From Myxococcales bacterium (GTDB lineage Bacteria; Myxococcota; Myxococcia; Myxococcales; JAKAPL01), in assembly GCA_021807105.1 (NCBI GenBank), contig JAKAPL010000008.1:1-64000 (forward strand): a stretch of DNA of 64,000 bases. Direction: 5' to 3'. Below the pieces are notes generated by a model. That model was given only the letters and a program-made list of their open reading frames with translations. It ran no database searches and had not been told where the DNA came from. Positions 19,866 through 30,208 of the stretch are shown piece by piece. A program made the position numbers and the translations under genes. Within the stretch, counting starts at the first letter, position 1; every line of letters begins with the position of its first letter.

Positions 19866-21083
19866 CTAGTGCGCCTGACCCCAGGCCACCTTGTGCAAGT
19901 CCATGCCCTCCTTGGCCATCTCGTAGAGCGGGGACATCTCGCGGAGCTTGCGCGCCTTCGCGACCACCAGGTCCGCCACGTAGTCGGCCTCCTCGTCGGT
20001 GTTGAAGCGGCCGAGCCCGAAGCGGATCGACGAATGGGCGAGATCCTCGGGGACGCCGCAGGCGCGCAGCACGTAGGACGGCTCGAGGCTCGCCGAAGTG
20101 CAGGCGCTGCCCGAGGAGACGGCCACGTCCTTGATGGCCATCATGAGGGCCTCCCCCTCGACGTAGGAGAACGAGAGGTTGAGGTTCCCGGGGAGCCGGT
20201 GCGTGAGCGACCCGTTGAGCGTCACGAGGTCGAGTCCCTCGGTAATCTTCTTTCGCATCCGCTCCCGCATGGCGGTGAGCCGCGCGCCCTCCGCCGCCAT
20301 CTCCGCCTCCGCGATCTCGCAGGCGCGGGCGAAGCCGACGATGCCCGGGACGTTGAGCGTGCCCGAGCGCATGCCCCGCTCGTGGCCGCCGCCGTCGATC
20401 TGCTCCGCGAGGCGGACCCGTGGCTTGCGGCGGACGTAGAGTGCCCCGACCCCCTTGGGGCCGTAAATCTTGTGGGCGGTGAGCGAGGCGAGGTCGACGT
20501 TGGCCTTCTCGACGTCGAAGGGGACCTTCCCCACCCCCTGGACCGCGTCGCAGTGGAAGAGGACGCCGCGTTCCCGGCAGATCCTCCCGATCTCCTCCAC
20601 CGGCTGGATCGTCCCGATCTCGTTGTTCGCCAGCATGATGGAGACCAGGATGGTCTTCGGGCCGATGGCCTTCTTCAGATCCTCCGGATCGATCCGGCCG
20701 TCCGTGCCCACCGGCAGGTAGCTCACCTCGCAGCCCTGGCGTTCCAGCCGTTTCATGCTGTCGAGGACGGCCTTGTGCTCGATCTTGCCTGTGATCAGGT
20801 GGTTGCCCTTCTCACGGTAGAACTCGGCCACCCCCTTGATGGCGAGGTTGTCGCTCTCCGTCGCCCCGGACGTGAAGAGGATCTCCTTGCCGGAGGCGCC
20901 GATGAGCCTCCCGATGGCCTCGCGCGACCGCTCGACCGCCTCCTCGGCCCTCCAGCCGAAGACGTGGTTGCGGGAGGATGCGTTGCCGAAGGTCTCCTTG
21001 AAGAACGGGAGCATCGCGTCGAGCACCCGCGGGTCGACCGGCGTCGTCGCGTGATTGTCCATGTAGATAGGCAACTTGACCAT
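19866..21083 (-). CDS. iscS: cysteine desulfurase IscS
   Basis: [67 protein letters not shown]; start set to MVKLPIY at 21083. Confidence 0.96.
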   Translation of the reverse strand: MVKLPIYMDNHATTPVDPRVLDAMLPFFKETFGNASSRNHVFGWRAEEAVERSREAIGRLIGASGKEILFTSGATESDNLAIKGVAEFYREKGNHLITGKIEHKAVLDSMKRLERQGCEVSYLPVGTDGRIDPEDLKKAIGPKTILVSIMLANNEIGTIQPVEEIGRICRERGVLFHCDAVQGVGKVPFDVEKANVDLASLTAHKIYGPKGVGALYVRRKPRVRLAEQIDGGGHERGMRSGTLNVPGIVGFARACEIAEAEMAAEGARLTAMRERMRKKITEGLDLVTLNGSLTHRLPGNLNLSFSYVEGEALMMAIKDVAVSSGSACTSASLEPSYVLRACGVPEDLAHSSIRFGLGRFNTDEEADYVADLVVAKARKLREMSPLYEMAKEGMDLHKVAWGQAH

Positions 21084-21410
21084 CGTCGAGAGGCTCTCCT
21101 TCACGCCCTTGACGCCCTTGCGCGAGCCGCGGGGGAATGTGGAGTCCGAACGTCCATCATGCAAGGCGAGTTGTAGCGTCCGCTCTGTGGCTTGTCAATC
21201 CAAAGGGCCGAGGAGCCCAGGGCCCCCGCAAGGTCGCGGCGCGCGAACCTGGTTATGAGGAATCCATGAAACCAGGAGGTTTTCTTCCTGCCTTCCTGGT
21301 TTCCTCATCAAAGTTTCGCTCGCTGCACGACTTTGCCGGGGCCCTGCCGAGGAGCCACCCCAGTTTTCTTGAGCCCTCTACGCGATTCCTGGACCTGTTC
21401 CGGCTCCCCT

Positions 21411-21970
21411 TTCCGCCCCTCCGATCGCAGCCTCCGGGCCTCCGATCGCTGCTTCCGGCTCTCCGTCCGCAGCCTCCAAGGCTCCGATCGATGCCTCCAA
21501 GCCTTCCATCGATGCCTCGAAGCCTTCCATCGATGCCTCCAAGGTCCCGGGTAGCTCCTTCCGGCGACCCGATCGCTCCCTCCGGCTGCCCGATCGCTCC
21601 CCCCGGCGACCCGATCGCTGCTTCCGGCGACCCGGCCGCTGCTCCCGGCTCTTCGGTGGGCTCGACGGAAGGCTTCGAGGCATCGACAGGAGCCTTCGAG
21701 GCATCGATGGAAGGCTTCGAGGCATCTTCCGGAGAGTCCGGGAGCACGATCGATCGACCCGGAAGCTGCGATCGGAGCCTTGGAAGCTGCGGACGGAGCC
21801 TTGGAAGCTGCGGACGGAGCCTTGGAAGCTGCGGACGGAGCCTTGGAGGCTGCGGACGGAGCCCTGGGAGCTGCGATCGATGGCTTGGAGGCTGCAATGG
21901 AAGGCTTGGAGGCTGCGATGGAAGCCTCGGAGGCTGCGGACGGGGCCGTGGAAGCTTTCGATCGGAGAGC
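21411..21970. repeat. degenerate 21-bp repeat array arranged as two head-to-head inverted blocks
   Basis: Left block units such as ctccgtccgcagcctccaagg / ctccgatcgatgcctccaagg; right block units ggagccttggaagctgcggac are their reverse complement. 21461-21490 vs reverse complement of 21769-21798: 29/30 identical. Confidence 0.85.
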
Positions 21971-22058
21971 CGGTTCCCGGCCTCGGCGGCCCTTTGGGGG
22001 CAACGACACGCGGGGTGGGGGGCGAAACTTGGGTCAGCTCCACAAAGGGCGCCCCAAT

Positions 22059-22110
22059 CCGTCCGTCAAGAAGCCTCGCCCCGTGTGGGGCGTGGCCCTG
22101 GCCGGCGCGC
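22059..22110. repeat. dispersed hairpin-bearing intergenic repeat, family 4 copy 2
   Basis: ccgtccgtcaagaagcctcgccccgtgtggggcgtggccctggccggcg matches 14078-14126. Confidence 0.5.
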
Positions 22111-22196
22111 GGTCCGCGATTGCCTAGGATGAACCGGCCGTCTATAAAAAGGCTCGTAACGTGGCGAGTCCACGAGGGACTCCCTGAACGAGCCCG

Positions 22197-23573
22197 ATGA
22201 CGATGAAACGAACCGCGCTGCTCCTGGGACTCTCCTCGGCCGGCGGCCTCCTGGTCGCCGCGGCGCCCGACCTGATGCCCGGTGGGCCCTCGACCTCCCT
22301 CGACGCGGCCGCCGTCCTGGCGAGCGGCCGGCTGTGGGCCGCGACGGGCATCGTCTTCGTCGGCGGTCTCCTGACCGCCTTGACGCCCTGCGTCTACCCC
22401 CTCATCCCGATTACCGTCGGGATCCTCGGGGGCAGGACCGGCGCCGGGGCCCGGCCGAACCGCCGCCGATCGGCCCTCCTCACGTCCGTCTACATCCTGG
22501 GGATGGCCACGATGTTCGTCGCCCTCGGGCTCGTCGCCGCCCGCTCGGGCAAGGTCTTCGGGGTGAAGACCCTGTCGAATCCTTGGGTCGTCGGCGGGCT
22601 TGCCCTCTTCTTCACCATCATGGCCGCCTCGATGTTCGGCGCCTTCGACCTCGCCCTCCCCCCCGCGCTCGCCGCGCGCCTCGACAAGGTCGGCGGCGCG
22701 GGCGTCTCGGGAGCCTTTGGGATGGGGCTCGTGGCCGGCATCGTCGCCGCCCCGTGCACCGGGCCCGTGCTGCTCTCGATCCTCGCGTACATCGGCGCAC
22801 ACCAGTCGATGGTCCTCGGCGCGACCCTGCTCTTCTTCTACGCGCTGGGGATCGGCGTCCCGTTCTTCCTTATCGGGGTCTTCAGCTTTTCGCTCGGCAA
22901 GAGCGGTCCTTGGATGGACGCGGTCAAGAGCCTCTTCGGGATCGCGCTGCTCGCCCTCGCCGCCGGCTATCTGCGCGACGTCGTCCCGGGGCTCAAGGAA
23001 GCGCTGCCCGGCGGCCCGTGGGCCGTGGCGGCGGCCGCGGCTGCGGTCGGCGTCGGCCTGCTCCTCGGGGCGGTCCACCGCTCTTTCCACGGCGCGTGGC
23101 GGGAGAAGGTCCTCAAGGCCGCAGGGGTCGCCCTCGTCGTCCTCGGCGTCTCGCTCCGCTTCGGGTTCGAGGGCACGGCGCGGGCCGAATGCGTGGACCC
23201 GGGCGACCCCACCTGCCGGAACGCCGGCGTCGCCTGGACGCACGACCTCGACGCCGGCCTCGCGCGGGCCCGATCCGAGGGGCGGCCGGTCTTCATCGAT
23301 TTCTACGCGGACTGGTGCGGCGCGTGCAAGGAGCTGGACAGCAAGACCTACGTCGACCGCGGGGTGCGGCAGGCGAGCCGGAGGTTCGTTGCGATCAAGG
23401 TCGACGGGACGCGGGAGGACGACGCCCTCGACGCCATCTACGACCGTTTTGGCGTCGAGGGACTGCCGACCGTGGTCTTCATCGACAGCCGCGGGAACGT
23501 GCTCAAGGAGCCGCGGGTGGCCGGCTTCGTACCGCCCGCGGTGATGATCGCCGACTTCGCGCGGGTGCGGTAG
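22197..23573 (+). CDS. dsbD: DsbD-like thiol:disulfide interchange protein (CcdA-like TM domain + C-terminal thioredoxin domain)
   Basis: LTALTPCVYPLIPITVGILGG, VAAPCTGPVLL, thioredoxin motif YADWCGACKELD; N-terminal alpha domain absent. Confidence 0.85.
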   Translation: MTMKRTALLLGLSSAGGLLVAAAPDLMPGGPSTSLDAAAVLASGRLWAATGIVFVGGLLTALTPCVYPLIPITVGILGGRTGAGARPNRRRSALLTSVYILGMATMFVALGLVAARSGKVFGVKTLSNPWVVGGLALFFTIMAASMFGAFDLALPPALAARLDKVGGAGVSGAFGMGLVAGIVAAPCTGPVLLSILAYIGAHQSMVLGATLLFFYALGIGVPFFLIGVFSFSLGKSGPWMDAVKSLFGIALLALAAGYLRDVVPGLKEALPGGPWAVAAAAAAVGVGLLLGAVHRSFHGAWREKVLKAAGVALVVLGVSLRFGFEGTARAECVDPGDPTCRNAGVAWTHDLDAGLARARSEGRPVFIDFYADWCGACKELDSKTYVDRGVRQASRRFVAIKVDGTREDDALDAIYDRFGVEGLPTVVFIDSRGNVLKEPRVAGFVPPAVMIADFARVR

Positions 23574-23680
23574 CGGGAGAGCCGCGCGGGGCCGGGATCC
23601 CCCGCGCCCCATCACACCGCGGCCTTCGCCGGATCCATCGCCGAATCTCTGCGCGGCGCGAGATTCCCGGAAGTCATCGA

Positions 23681-26600
23681 TCAGAAGGGGCCGGGAGGAG
23701 GAGGCGGGGGAGCCGCTTCGCATTGGCCCCGCGCGCACGTCTCGGTCGCGCCGCACATCACGCCGCAGCCGCCGCAGTTCTTCGGGTCGTACGCGAGGCT
23801 GACGCAGGCCCCCGCGCAGAGATCCTCGCCGAACGAGCAGCGGCAATGTCCGAAACGGCAGACCTCGCCGGAGCCCGCCAGGCAGGCGTTACCGCAAGCC
23901 CCGCAGTCCGACGCGTTCGCCATCGTGTCCACGCAGGCCCCGTCGCAGTCCGTCATGAACGGGCTGCAACTGGTCTGGCAGGTCCCGAACTGGCAGACCT
24001 GCCCGGCGGGGCAGACCGCGCCGCAACCTCCGCAGTCCATGGGATCGCTGTTCGTATCCACGCAGGCCCCGCCGCAGAGGGACTGGCCCGAGGGACACTG
24101 GCAGGCGCCCGAGCGACAGAGCTGGCCGCCCGTGCAGGCGAGCCCACAGCCGCCGCAGTCTTGCGGATCACGGCCGGTGTCGACACAGCCGCCGAGGCAC
24201 GAGGCGAGGCCCGGCGAGCACGTGGCCGTGCAGCCGCCGTTCTGGCAGGACTGGCCCGACGGACAGGCGGCGCCGCAGGAACCGCAGTTGGCGGCGCTCG
24301 CGGCGAGGTCGACGCAGGCGCCGTTGCACCGGGTCAGGCCGGAAGGACAGTCGCACGCGCCCTGGTTGCAGACCCCGGGGGCCGCGCAGGTCTGGCCGCA
24401 GCCGCCGCAGTCGGAGGCCGCGGTCTCCAGATCCACGCAGGATCCGCCGCAGTCGGTCAGGCCCAGGCCGCAGCTCGCCGTGCAGTGCCCGGCCGAGCAG
24501 ACCTGCGTGCCCGGGCAGGCGGCGGCGCAACTGCCGCAGTCGCCGTGGTGGCTCGATAGGTCGACGCAGACCCCGCCACACGAGGTCTCGCCGGGCGGGC
24601 AGGCGCAGGCGCCGTCGAGGCAGAACATCCCCCCCGTGCAGGCGAGCCCGCAGCCACCGCAGTTCTTCGCGTCAGACATCGAGTCGACGCAGACACCGCC
24701 GCAGCTCGTCTCGCCCGGGGGACAGGCGACACACCCGCCGCCCTGGCAGACGGCGCCCGCGGGGCAGGTCTTCCCGCAGGTCCCGCAGTCGTTCGGGTCT
24801 GTGGCCGTGTTCACGCAGGAGCCGCCACAGTCCACCTCCGGCGGAGGACACGGCTCCTTCGCGCAGGAGCCGTTCACGCAGCTCCCGGTCGGGCAGACGG
24901 TCGCGCAGGTCCCGCAGTTGTTCGGGTCGGTCTGCGTGTCGGTGCACTTGCCGCCGCAAAGCTGCTGGGGCGCCGGGCAAGAGTTCTGGGAGCAGGAGCC
25001 GTCCACGCAGGAGAGGGTCAGGCAGATGGTGCCGCAGCCGCCGCAGTTGACCGGGTCGGTCTCGAGATTCGAGCAGATCGAGTATCCGTAGTCGTTGCAG
25101 AGCACCGAGGGCGGCGCGCAGCCGCAGCTCCCGTTCACGCAGGTCTCGCCGAGACCCGAGCACTTCGCGCCGCAGCTCCCGCAGTTGTTCGGATCCGTCA
25201 GCAGATCGGCGCAGTTGCCGTAGCACAGGACGGCCGGCGGCTGGCAGGAAGACCCGCAGCTCCCCTGGCTGCAGAGCTCGCCGGCCGGACAGGCCTTGCC
25301 GCACGCGCCGCAGTTGAACCGGTCGGACTGGGTGTCGGTGCAGGTCCCGTTGCAGTTCGTGAGGCCCCCCAAGCAGCCGCACTGGTAGTTTTCGCAGACG
25401 CCGCTCTGGCAGATATTTCCGCAGCTCCCGCAGCTATAGGGGTCGTTCTCCACGTTGACGCAGAAGCCGTAGCACTGGATCTGGCCTGGCGGGCAGTTCC
25501 CGCATTGCCCCTGACTGCACGAGTCGCCGGGGGCGCAGGCGTTCCCGCAGGAGCCGCAGTGGTTCGTGTCGGTGGACAGGTCGACGCAGGTCCCGCCGCA
25601 GTTGGTGCTCCCCGGGGGACAGAAACCTCCGTCGGAGCCCGCGTCGGGGGTGCCGCCGTCGAGGCCGCTGCAGAAGCCCTGCTGGCAAGTCTCGCCCGGG
25701 AGGCAGGCGTAGCCGCAGCTCCCGCAGTCGGCCGGATCGACGAGGGCGTTCACGCACTGGCCGCCGCAGTCGGTCTCGCCGGTCGGGCAGATGACGGCGC
25801 AGGCGCCCGACTGGCAGCCCTCGCCGGCCGGGCAGACGAAGCCGCAGCTCCCGCAGTCTTCGGGATCGGTCTGGAGATTCACGCAGGCGCCGCCGCAGTC
25901 GGTGGCGCCCGGCGGGCACTCGGGGAGACACTTCCCGCCGAGGCAGGTCGACGGGGCCGTGCAGGCGTCGCCGCAGGCGCCGCAGTCGGCGGGGTCGGTC
26001 GCCGGGTCGACACAGGCGTTCGAACAGAGGAGATCGCCCGGCGGGCAGGCGCACGTGCCGGCGCTGCACGTCTGCCCGGTCAGGCAGGCATGGCCGCAGC
26101 TCCCGCAATCCGCGGGATTCGCCGACAGGTCCACGCAGGCCCCGGCGCAGTCGACCTGCCCGGTCGGGCATTGCGTCAAGCACTGACCCGAGGAGCAGAC
26201 CTGGCCGGCGGCGCAGGGACGATCGCAGGCGCCGCAGTTCTGCGGGTCGCTGCCCGTGTCGGTGCAGACGCCGTTGCAGTCGGACTGCGGCGGCGGACAG
26301 GGGAGCACGCAGTGGCTCTCCTGACAGCTCTGGCCGATGCCGCACGCCGTCCCGCAGCCGCCGCAATCCAGGTCGTCGCTCGTCAGGTCCACGCAGCCGC
26401 CGGAGCAGTCGGTGAGGCCCGGCGGACAGGCGGGCGCGCAGGCGCCGCCGTTGCAGACGCCGCCGTCCCCGCAGGTCAGACCACACTTTCCGCAGTCGCG
26501 GGGATCGGTGTCGAGGTTCGTGCAGCCGTCGGCACAGAGCGTCTCGCCCGCGGCGCAGGCGCAGCTACCCGTCACGCAGGTCTCCGTCGGCGCGCACGCC

Positions 26601-27649
26601 TTCCCGCAGCCACCGCAGTCGCGAGGATCGGTCTGCTCATCCACGCAGGCCCCGCCGCAGTCGGACTGCCCGGCCGGGCAGTCCGCGACGCAGCTCCCGC
26701 CGCTGCACAGCAGCGCCCCACCGCCGCAGGACCGGCCGCATGAGCCGCAGTCCGCCGGGTTGCTCGAAAGGTCGTCGCAGCCGTCGGCGCAGGCGACGAA
26801 AGGTGGCTGGCAGCTCGCGCCCGTGCACGAACCGGAGACGCACAGCGAGCCGGCCGCGCAGACGTGGTTGCAGGAGCCGCAGTTCTGCGGGTCGGACTGG
26901 GTGTCGAGGCAGAGACCCCCACAGAGCTGCTGGTCCGGCGGGCAGGCGCACGAGCCTTCGACGCAACCCTCCCCCGGCAGGCAGGCCGCGTTGCAGACGC
27001 TGCAGTTGTTCGGGTCGGTCAGCGGATCGGTACAGGAGCCGCCGCAGAGGATCTGCCCCGAGGGGCAGCCACACGCTCCGCCGGCGCAGACCTCCCCGGG
27101 GTTGCAGGCTCCGCCGCAATAGCCGCAGTTCGCGGGGTCGCTGTTCGGGTCCACGCAGCTCTCGCCGCAGAGAATCTCGGAGGCTGGGCACGGGGGAACG
27201 CAGGAGCCGCGCGCGCAGATGTCCCCAAGAAAGCAGGCGCGACCGCAGCGCCCGCAGTCGTTCGGGTCGGAGCGCAGATCGACACACCGCTCGCCGCAGG
27301 GCGAGAGGCCGGCCGGGCAGCCCCCGTCGATGACGCCGCTGTCCGGAAGGCCGCCGTCCCAGCCCGCGTCGCCGCCACCGTCCGCCCCTCCGTCGCCGCC
27401 ACCGTCCGCCCCCCCGTCCCCGCCGTCGAAGACGCCGCTGTCCGGAAGGCCGCCGTCCCGGCCCGCGTCGACACCCCCGTCCTGGCCCGCGTCGGCGGCG
27501 GCGACGCAGCTCCACTCCACCCCGACGAGCACGCACGCCTGGCCGCCGGGGCAGCCGTCGATATCGCAGCGGTGGGGCGCGGTGCGACCACAGGCCGCGA
27601 GGACGACCGCGACGCCGCACGCGAGAGACGACCAGAACAGGTGCCGCAT
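23681..27649 (-). CDS. giant Cys-rich repeat lipoprotein (MXAN_6577-like / Myxo Cys-rich repeat family)
   Basis: Lipobox VVLAACGRT, GGDGGADGG linker, then dozens of CGxC-GxxCxxGxxCxxGxC units; same family as 1..2213. Confidence 0.9.
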   Translation of the reverse strand: MRHLFWSSLACGVAVVLAACGRTAPHRCDIDGCPGGQACVLVGVEWSCVAAADAGQDGGVDAGRDGGLPDSGVFDGGDGGADGGGDGGADGGGDAGWDGGLPDSGVIDGGCPAGLSPCGERCVDLRSDPNDCGRCGRACFLGDICARGSCVPPCPASEILCGESCVDPNSDPANCGYCGGACNPGEVCAGGACGCPSGQILCGGSCTDPLTDPNNCSVCNAACLPGEGCVEGSCACPPDQQLCGGLCLDTQSDPQNCGSCNHVCAAGSLCVSGSCTGASCQPPFVACADGCDDLSSNPADCGSCGRSCGGGALLCSGGSCVADCPAGQSDCGGACVDEQTDPRDCGGCGKACAPTETCVTGSCACAAGETLCADGCTNLDTDPRDCGKCGLTCGDGGVCNGGACAPACPPGLTDCSGGCVDLTSDDLDCGGCGTACGIGQSCQESHCVLPCPPPQSDCNGVCTDTGSDPQNCGACDRPCAAGQVCSSGQCLTQCPTGQVDCAGACVDLSANPADCGSCGHACLTGQTCSAGTCACPPGDLLCSNACVDPATDPADCGACGDACTAPSTCLGGKCLPECPPGATDCGGACVNLQTDPEDCGSCGFVCPAGEGCQSGACAVICPTGETDCGGQCVNALVDPADCGSCGYACLPGETCQQGFCSGLDGGTPDAGSDGGFCPPGSTNCGGTCVDLSTDTNHCGSCGNACAPGDSCSQGQCGNCPPGQIQCYGFCVNVENDPYSCGSCGNICQSGVCENYQCGCLGGLTNCNGTCTDTQSDRFNCGACGKACPAGELCSQGSCGSSCQPPAVLCYGNCADLLTDPNNCGSCGAKCSGLGETCVNGSCGCAPPSVLCNDYGYSICSNLETDPVNCGGCGTICLTLSCVDGSCSQNSCPAPQQLCGGKCTDTQTDPNNCGTCATVCPTGSCVNGSCAKEPCPPPEVDCGGSCVNTATDPNDCGTCGKTCPAGAVCQGGGCVACPPGETSCGGVCVDSMSDAKNCGGCGLACTGGMFCLDGACACPPGETSCGGVCVDLSSHHGDCGSCAAACPGTQVCSAGHCTASCGLGLTDCGGSCVDLETAASDCGGCGQTCAAPGVCNQGACDCPSGLTRCNGACVDLAASAANCGSCGAACPSGQSCQNGGCTATCSPGLASCLGGCVDTGRDPQDCGGCGLACTGGQLCRSGACQCPSGQSLCGGACVDTNSDPMDCGGCGAVCPAGQVCQFGTCQTSCSPFMTDCDGACVDTMANASDCGACGNACLAGSGEVCRFGHCRCSFGEDLCAGACVSLAYDPKNCGGCGVMCGATETCARGQCEAAPPPPPPGPF

Positions 27650-27748
27650 GACGAGCAGACCTCCGACCCGGGCTCGGCCGAGCGGGGAGAGCATCGACCG
27701 GATCCCCCCCCGCTGTCAAAGGATGGCCGCCGATCTTTGCCCGCCTAT

Positions 27749-28030
27749 CTACTTCACGTCCGGGTAGCAGCGGGGGCAGAGAGCGACCTCGCTCGCCTCG
27801 GCGCCGACGCGGACCGCCGTCCAGAGGTTGCCGTACGGGGCATACCCGGGAAGCCAGACGACCGGACGAGCGAGCACGGCGGCCAGGTGATCCGGGGCGG
27901 AGAGGCAGACCTCCGGGTCGTGCAGGACGCCGTCCTCGGTGGACAGCAGATCGTTCTCCTCGGCCAGCGCCTCGAAGTCCTGCGGGGCGAGGCCGGCTTG
28001 GGCGAGCGTGGCGGCGATCTCGAAGTCCAT
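27749..28030 (-). CDS. hypothetical protein
   Basis: 93-aa ORF ending LCPRCYPDVK, just downstream of the UbiA-family gene on the same strand. Confidence 0.55.
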   Translation of the reverse strand: MDFEIAATLAQAGLAPQDFEALAEENDLLSTEDGVLHDPEVCLSAPDHLAAVLARPVVWLPGYAPYGNLWTAVRVGAEASEVALCPRCYPDVK

Positions 28031-28039
28031 CGATACAGT

Positions 28040-28957
28040 CTAGTAGAGCACCCAGACGACGAGGGTGACGAAGAGGATCACGTCCGCGAACAGCGGACCG
28101 TCTCCGAGGAGGACCTTCTCCGGGCTGCCCCCCGCGCCCCGGCGGTGGACGAGGAAGAGATAGCGGAAGAGGCCGAAGAGGACGCAGGGGACGGTGAACT
28201 TCAGGCCGTCGGTGCCGAACTTCTGAACGGTCTCCGGAGCGAGCGTGTAGAGAGAGTAGGCGAGGATCGTGCAGGCCGAGACGATGGCGATGAGCTGGTC
28301 GAGGAGCGGCAGCGAGTAGAGCGCGAGGTTCTTCCGGTGGGCCTCGGCTTCGCCCTCCAGCGTCGACAGCTCGGCCCGCCGCTTGGCGAGGGCGAGGAAG
28401 AGGGCCAACAAGAGCGTGCAGAGGTAGAGCCAGTTCGAGATCGGGACCGCGATCGCGAGCGCGCCGGCCACGACCCGCAAGACGAACCCAGCGGCGATGG
28501 CGAACACGTCGAGCAGGACCCAGTGCTTCACCCAGAGGGAGTATGCAAGCTGGAGGACGAGGTAGGCGGCCGACGCCCCGGCGAAGGGACGGGCAAGGAG
28601 GGCCGCGCCGCCGAGGCCGGCGGCGGCGAGAAGCGCGGCCGCGACCGCGGCGGCGGCGATGGACAGCTCGCCGCTCGCGATGGGACGAAACCGCTTCTCC
28701 GGGTGGAGCCGGTCGCGGTCGCGGTCGAGGATGTCGTTGAAGAGGTAGACGGCGGAGACGAGGGCACAGAAGATGAGGACCGCCGCGGCCTCGCGGGTGA
28801 CTGAACCGAGCCGCTCGCCCCGGCGCGAGAAGACGAGCGCGGCGAGGAGCGCGCCGTTCTTGAGCCACTGCTTCGGCCGCGCGGAGAGGAGCAAGCCACG
28901 GAGGATCCCGCGGCGGGCGGCGACGGGCAGAGGGAGGACCGACCCTTCCGGATTCAT
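28040..28957 (-). CDS. UbiA-superfamily prenyltransferase, decaprenyl-phosphate phosphoribosyltransferase-like
   Basis: [75 protein letters not shown]; start set to MNPEGS. Confidence 0.82.
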   Translation of the reverse strand: MNPEGSVLPLPVAARRGILRGLLLSARPKQWLKNGALLAALVFSRRGERLGSVTREAAAVLIFCALVSAVYLFNDILDRDRDRLHPEKRFRPIASGELSIAAAAVAAALLAAAGLGGAALLARPFAGASAAYLVLQLAYSLWVKHWVLLDVFAIAAGFVLRVVAGALAIAVPISNWLYLCTLLLALFLALAKRRAELSTLEGEAEAHRKNLALYSLPLLDQLIAIVSACTILAYSLYTLAPETVQKFGTDGLKFTVPCVLFGLFRYLFLVHRRGAGGSPEKVLLGDGPLFADVILFVTLVVWVLY

Positions 28958-29281
28958 GACGGCCGCGAGCCTTATCAGATACGCCCGCGTGGTGACAGAG
29001 AGCGGGCGAAGGAATCCCCCCCCCGGATCGAGCCCGGCCGTCGGGGCGGGTCGTCGCGCAGCCATTCATGGCCGCGATCAAAGGCGGCCAAGGGTAGGGC
29101 CGTGCTGCGTCTTCCGGACCGCCGGGGCGGTCTTCCAGCGGGGAGGCCAGCTCACCCCGCAGCCCAACCGCACCTCGTCCTCGGCAGGAGCGTCGCCAAA
29201 CCCTCGCGCGCCACGAGCCTCGTCGGGAGGGAGCCGATCGGGGACGCCGGGTTTTTCTCCGGCCGTGGTAGAAGCCCCCTC

Positions 29282-30004
29282 ATGACTGCCGAAAGAGTTG
29301 GAGGACGCGGGCCCCGGGAGCTGCGTACCGTTCAGGTCACGCCCGGCTTCATCAAGCACGCGGAGGGCTCCGCGCTCTGCGAGTTCGGCGACACTCGGGT
29401 CGCCTGCACGGTGAGCGTCGAGGAGAAGGTCCCGCCGCATCTCAAGGGTACGGGCAGGGGCTGGCTGACCGCCGAATACGGCATGCTGCCCCGCTCGACC
29501 CACACCCGCAGCGAGCGGGAGGCCGCCCGCGGCAAGCAGGGAGGGCGGACGCAGGAGATCCAGCGGCTCATCGGCCGGTCGCTGCGGGCGGCGCTCGACC
29601 TGTCGGCCATCGGGACGCGGACGCTGATCGTCGACTGCGACGTGCTCCAGGCCGACGGCGGCACGCGGACGGCGGCGATCACCGGCGGTTGGGTCGCGCT
29701 CGCGCTCGCGCTCGGCAAGCTCACCGGGCAGAAGATGCTGCCACGCGAACCGGCCCTGCGGCCCGTCGCGGCGGTGAGCGTCGGCATCGTGGGCGGGCGC
29801 TCCCTGCTGGACCTGGACTATGGCGAGGATTCGACCGCGGGCGTGGATCTGAACCTCGTGGGGACGTCCGGCGGAGAGCTGATCGAGGTCCAAGGGACCG
29901 GCGAAGGACAGACGTTCTCGCCCGCCGCGCTCGGCGAGCTGGTCGCGCTCGGGTCCGAGGGAATCCGGCATCTCATCGATATTCAGCGCGCGGCCATAGG
30001 CTAG
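29282..30004 (+). CDS. rph: ribonuclease PH
   Basis: [32 protein letters not shown]...[17 protein letters not shown]...[15 protein letters not shown]...[18 protein letters not shown]. Confidence 0.96.
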   Translation: MTAERVGGRGPRELRTVQVTPGFIKHAEGSALCEFGDTRVACTVSVEEKVPPHLKGTGRGWLTAEYGMLPRSTHTRSEREAARGKQGGRTQEIQRLIGRSLRAALDLSAIGTRTLIVDCDVLQADGGTRTAAITGGWVALALALGKLTGQKMLPREPALRPVAAVSVGIVGGRSLLDLDYGEDSTAGVDLNLVGTSGGELIEVQGTGEGQTFSPAALGELVALGSEGIRHLIDIQRAAIG

Positions 30005-30208
30005 GCCGGCGCGGATCGTCCTCGCGATTCGGTCCGGTGCATCGTTGAGTTCGCCCCCTGGAGCCGCCCCTCCTTCTTACGGGGACGCCTCGCGACGCCG
30101 TCCCGTGAATCCTGCGGGTTCGAGACCGTCTGGATCTCCCCCCCTCACCCGCCCCTCGCGCGACGCGCTGCTCGCCTGACGCCTCCGTCCCCACCGACCC
30201 CGTCCCCG

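Noticed and set aside
16266-21176. 1636-aa plus-strand ORF
   Set aside because: Antisense to the complete isc operon; shadow frame from high GC content.
21137-22132. 331-aa plus ORF and overlapping minus ORFs as a real repeat protein
   Set aside because: Both strands stay open because the 21-bp unit is a multiple of 3 without stops; no clear SD, and orientation flips mid-array. Kept as a repeat, with coding possibility noted.
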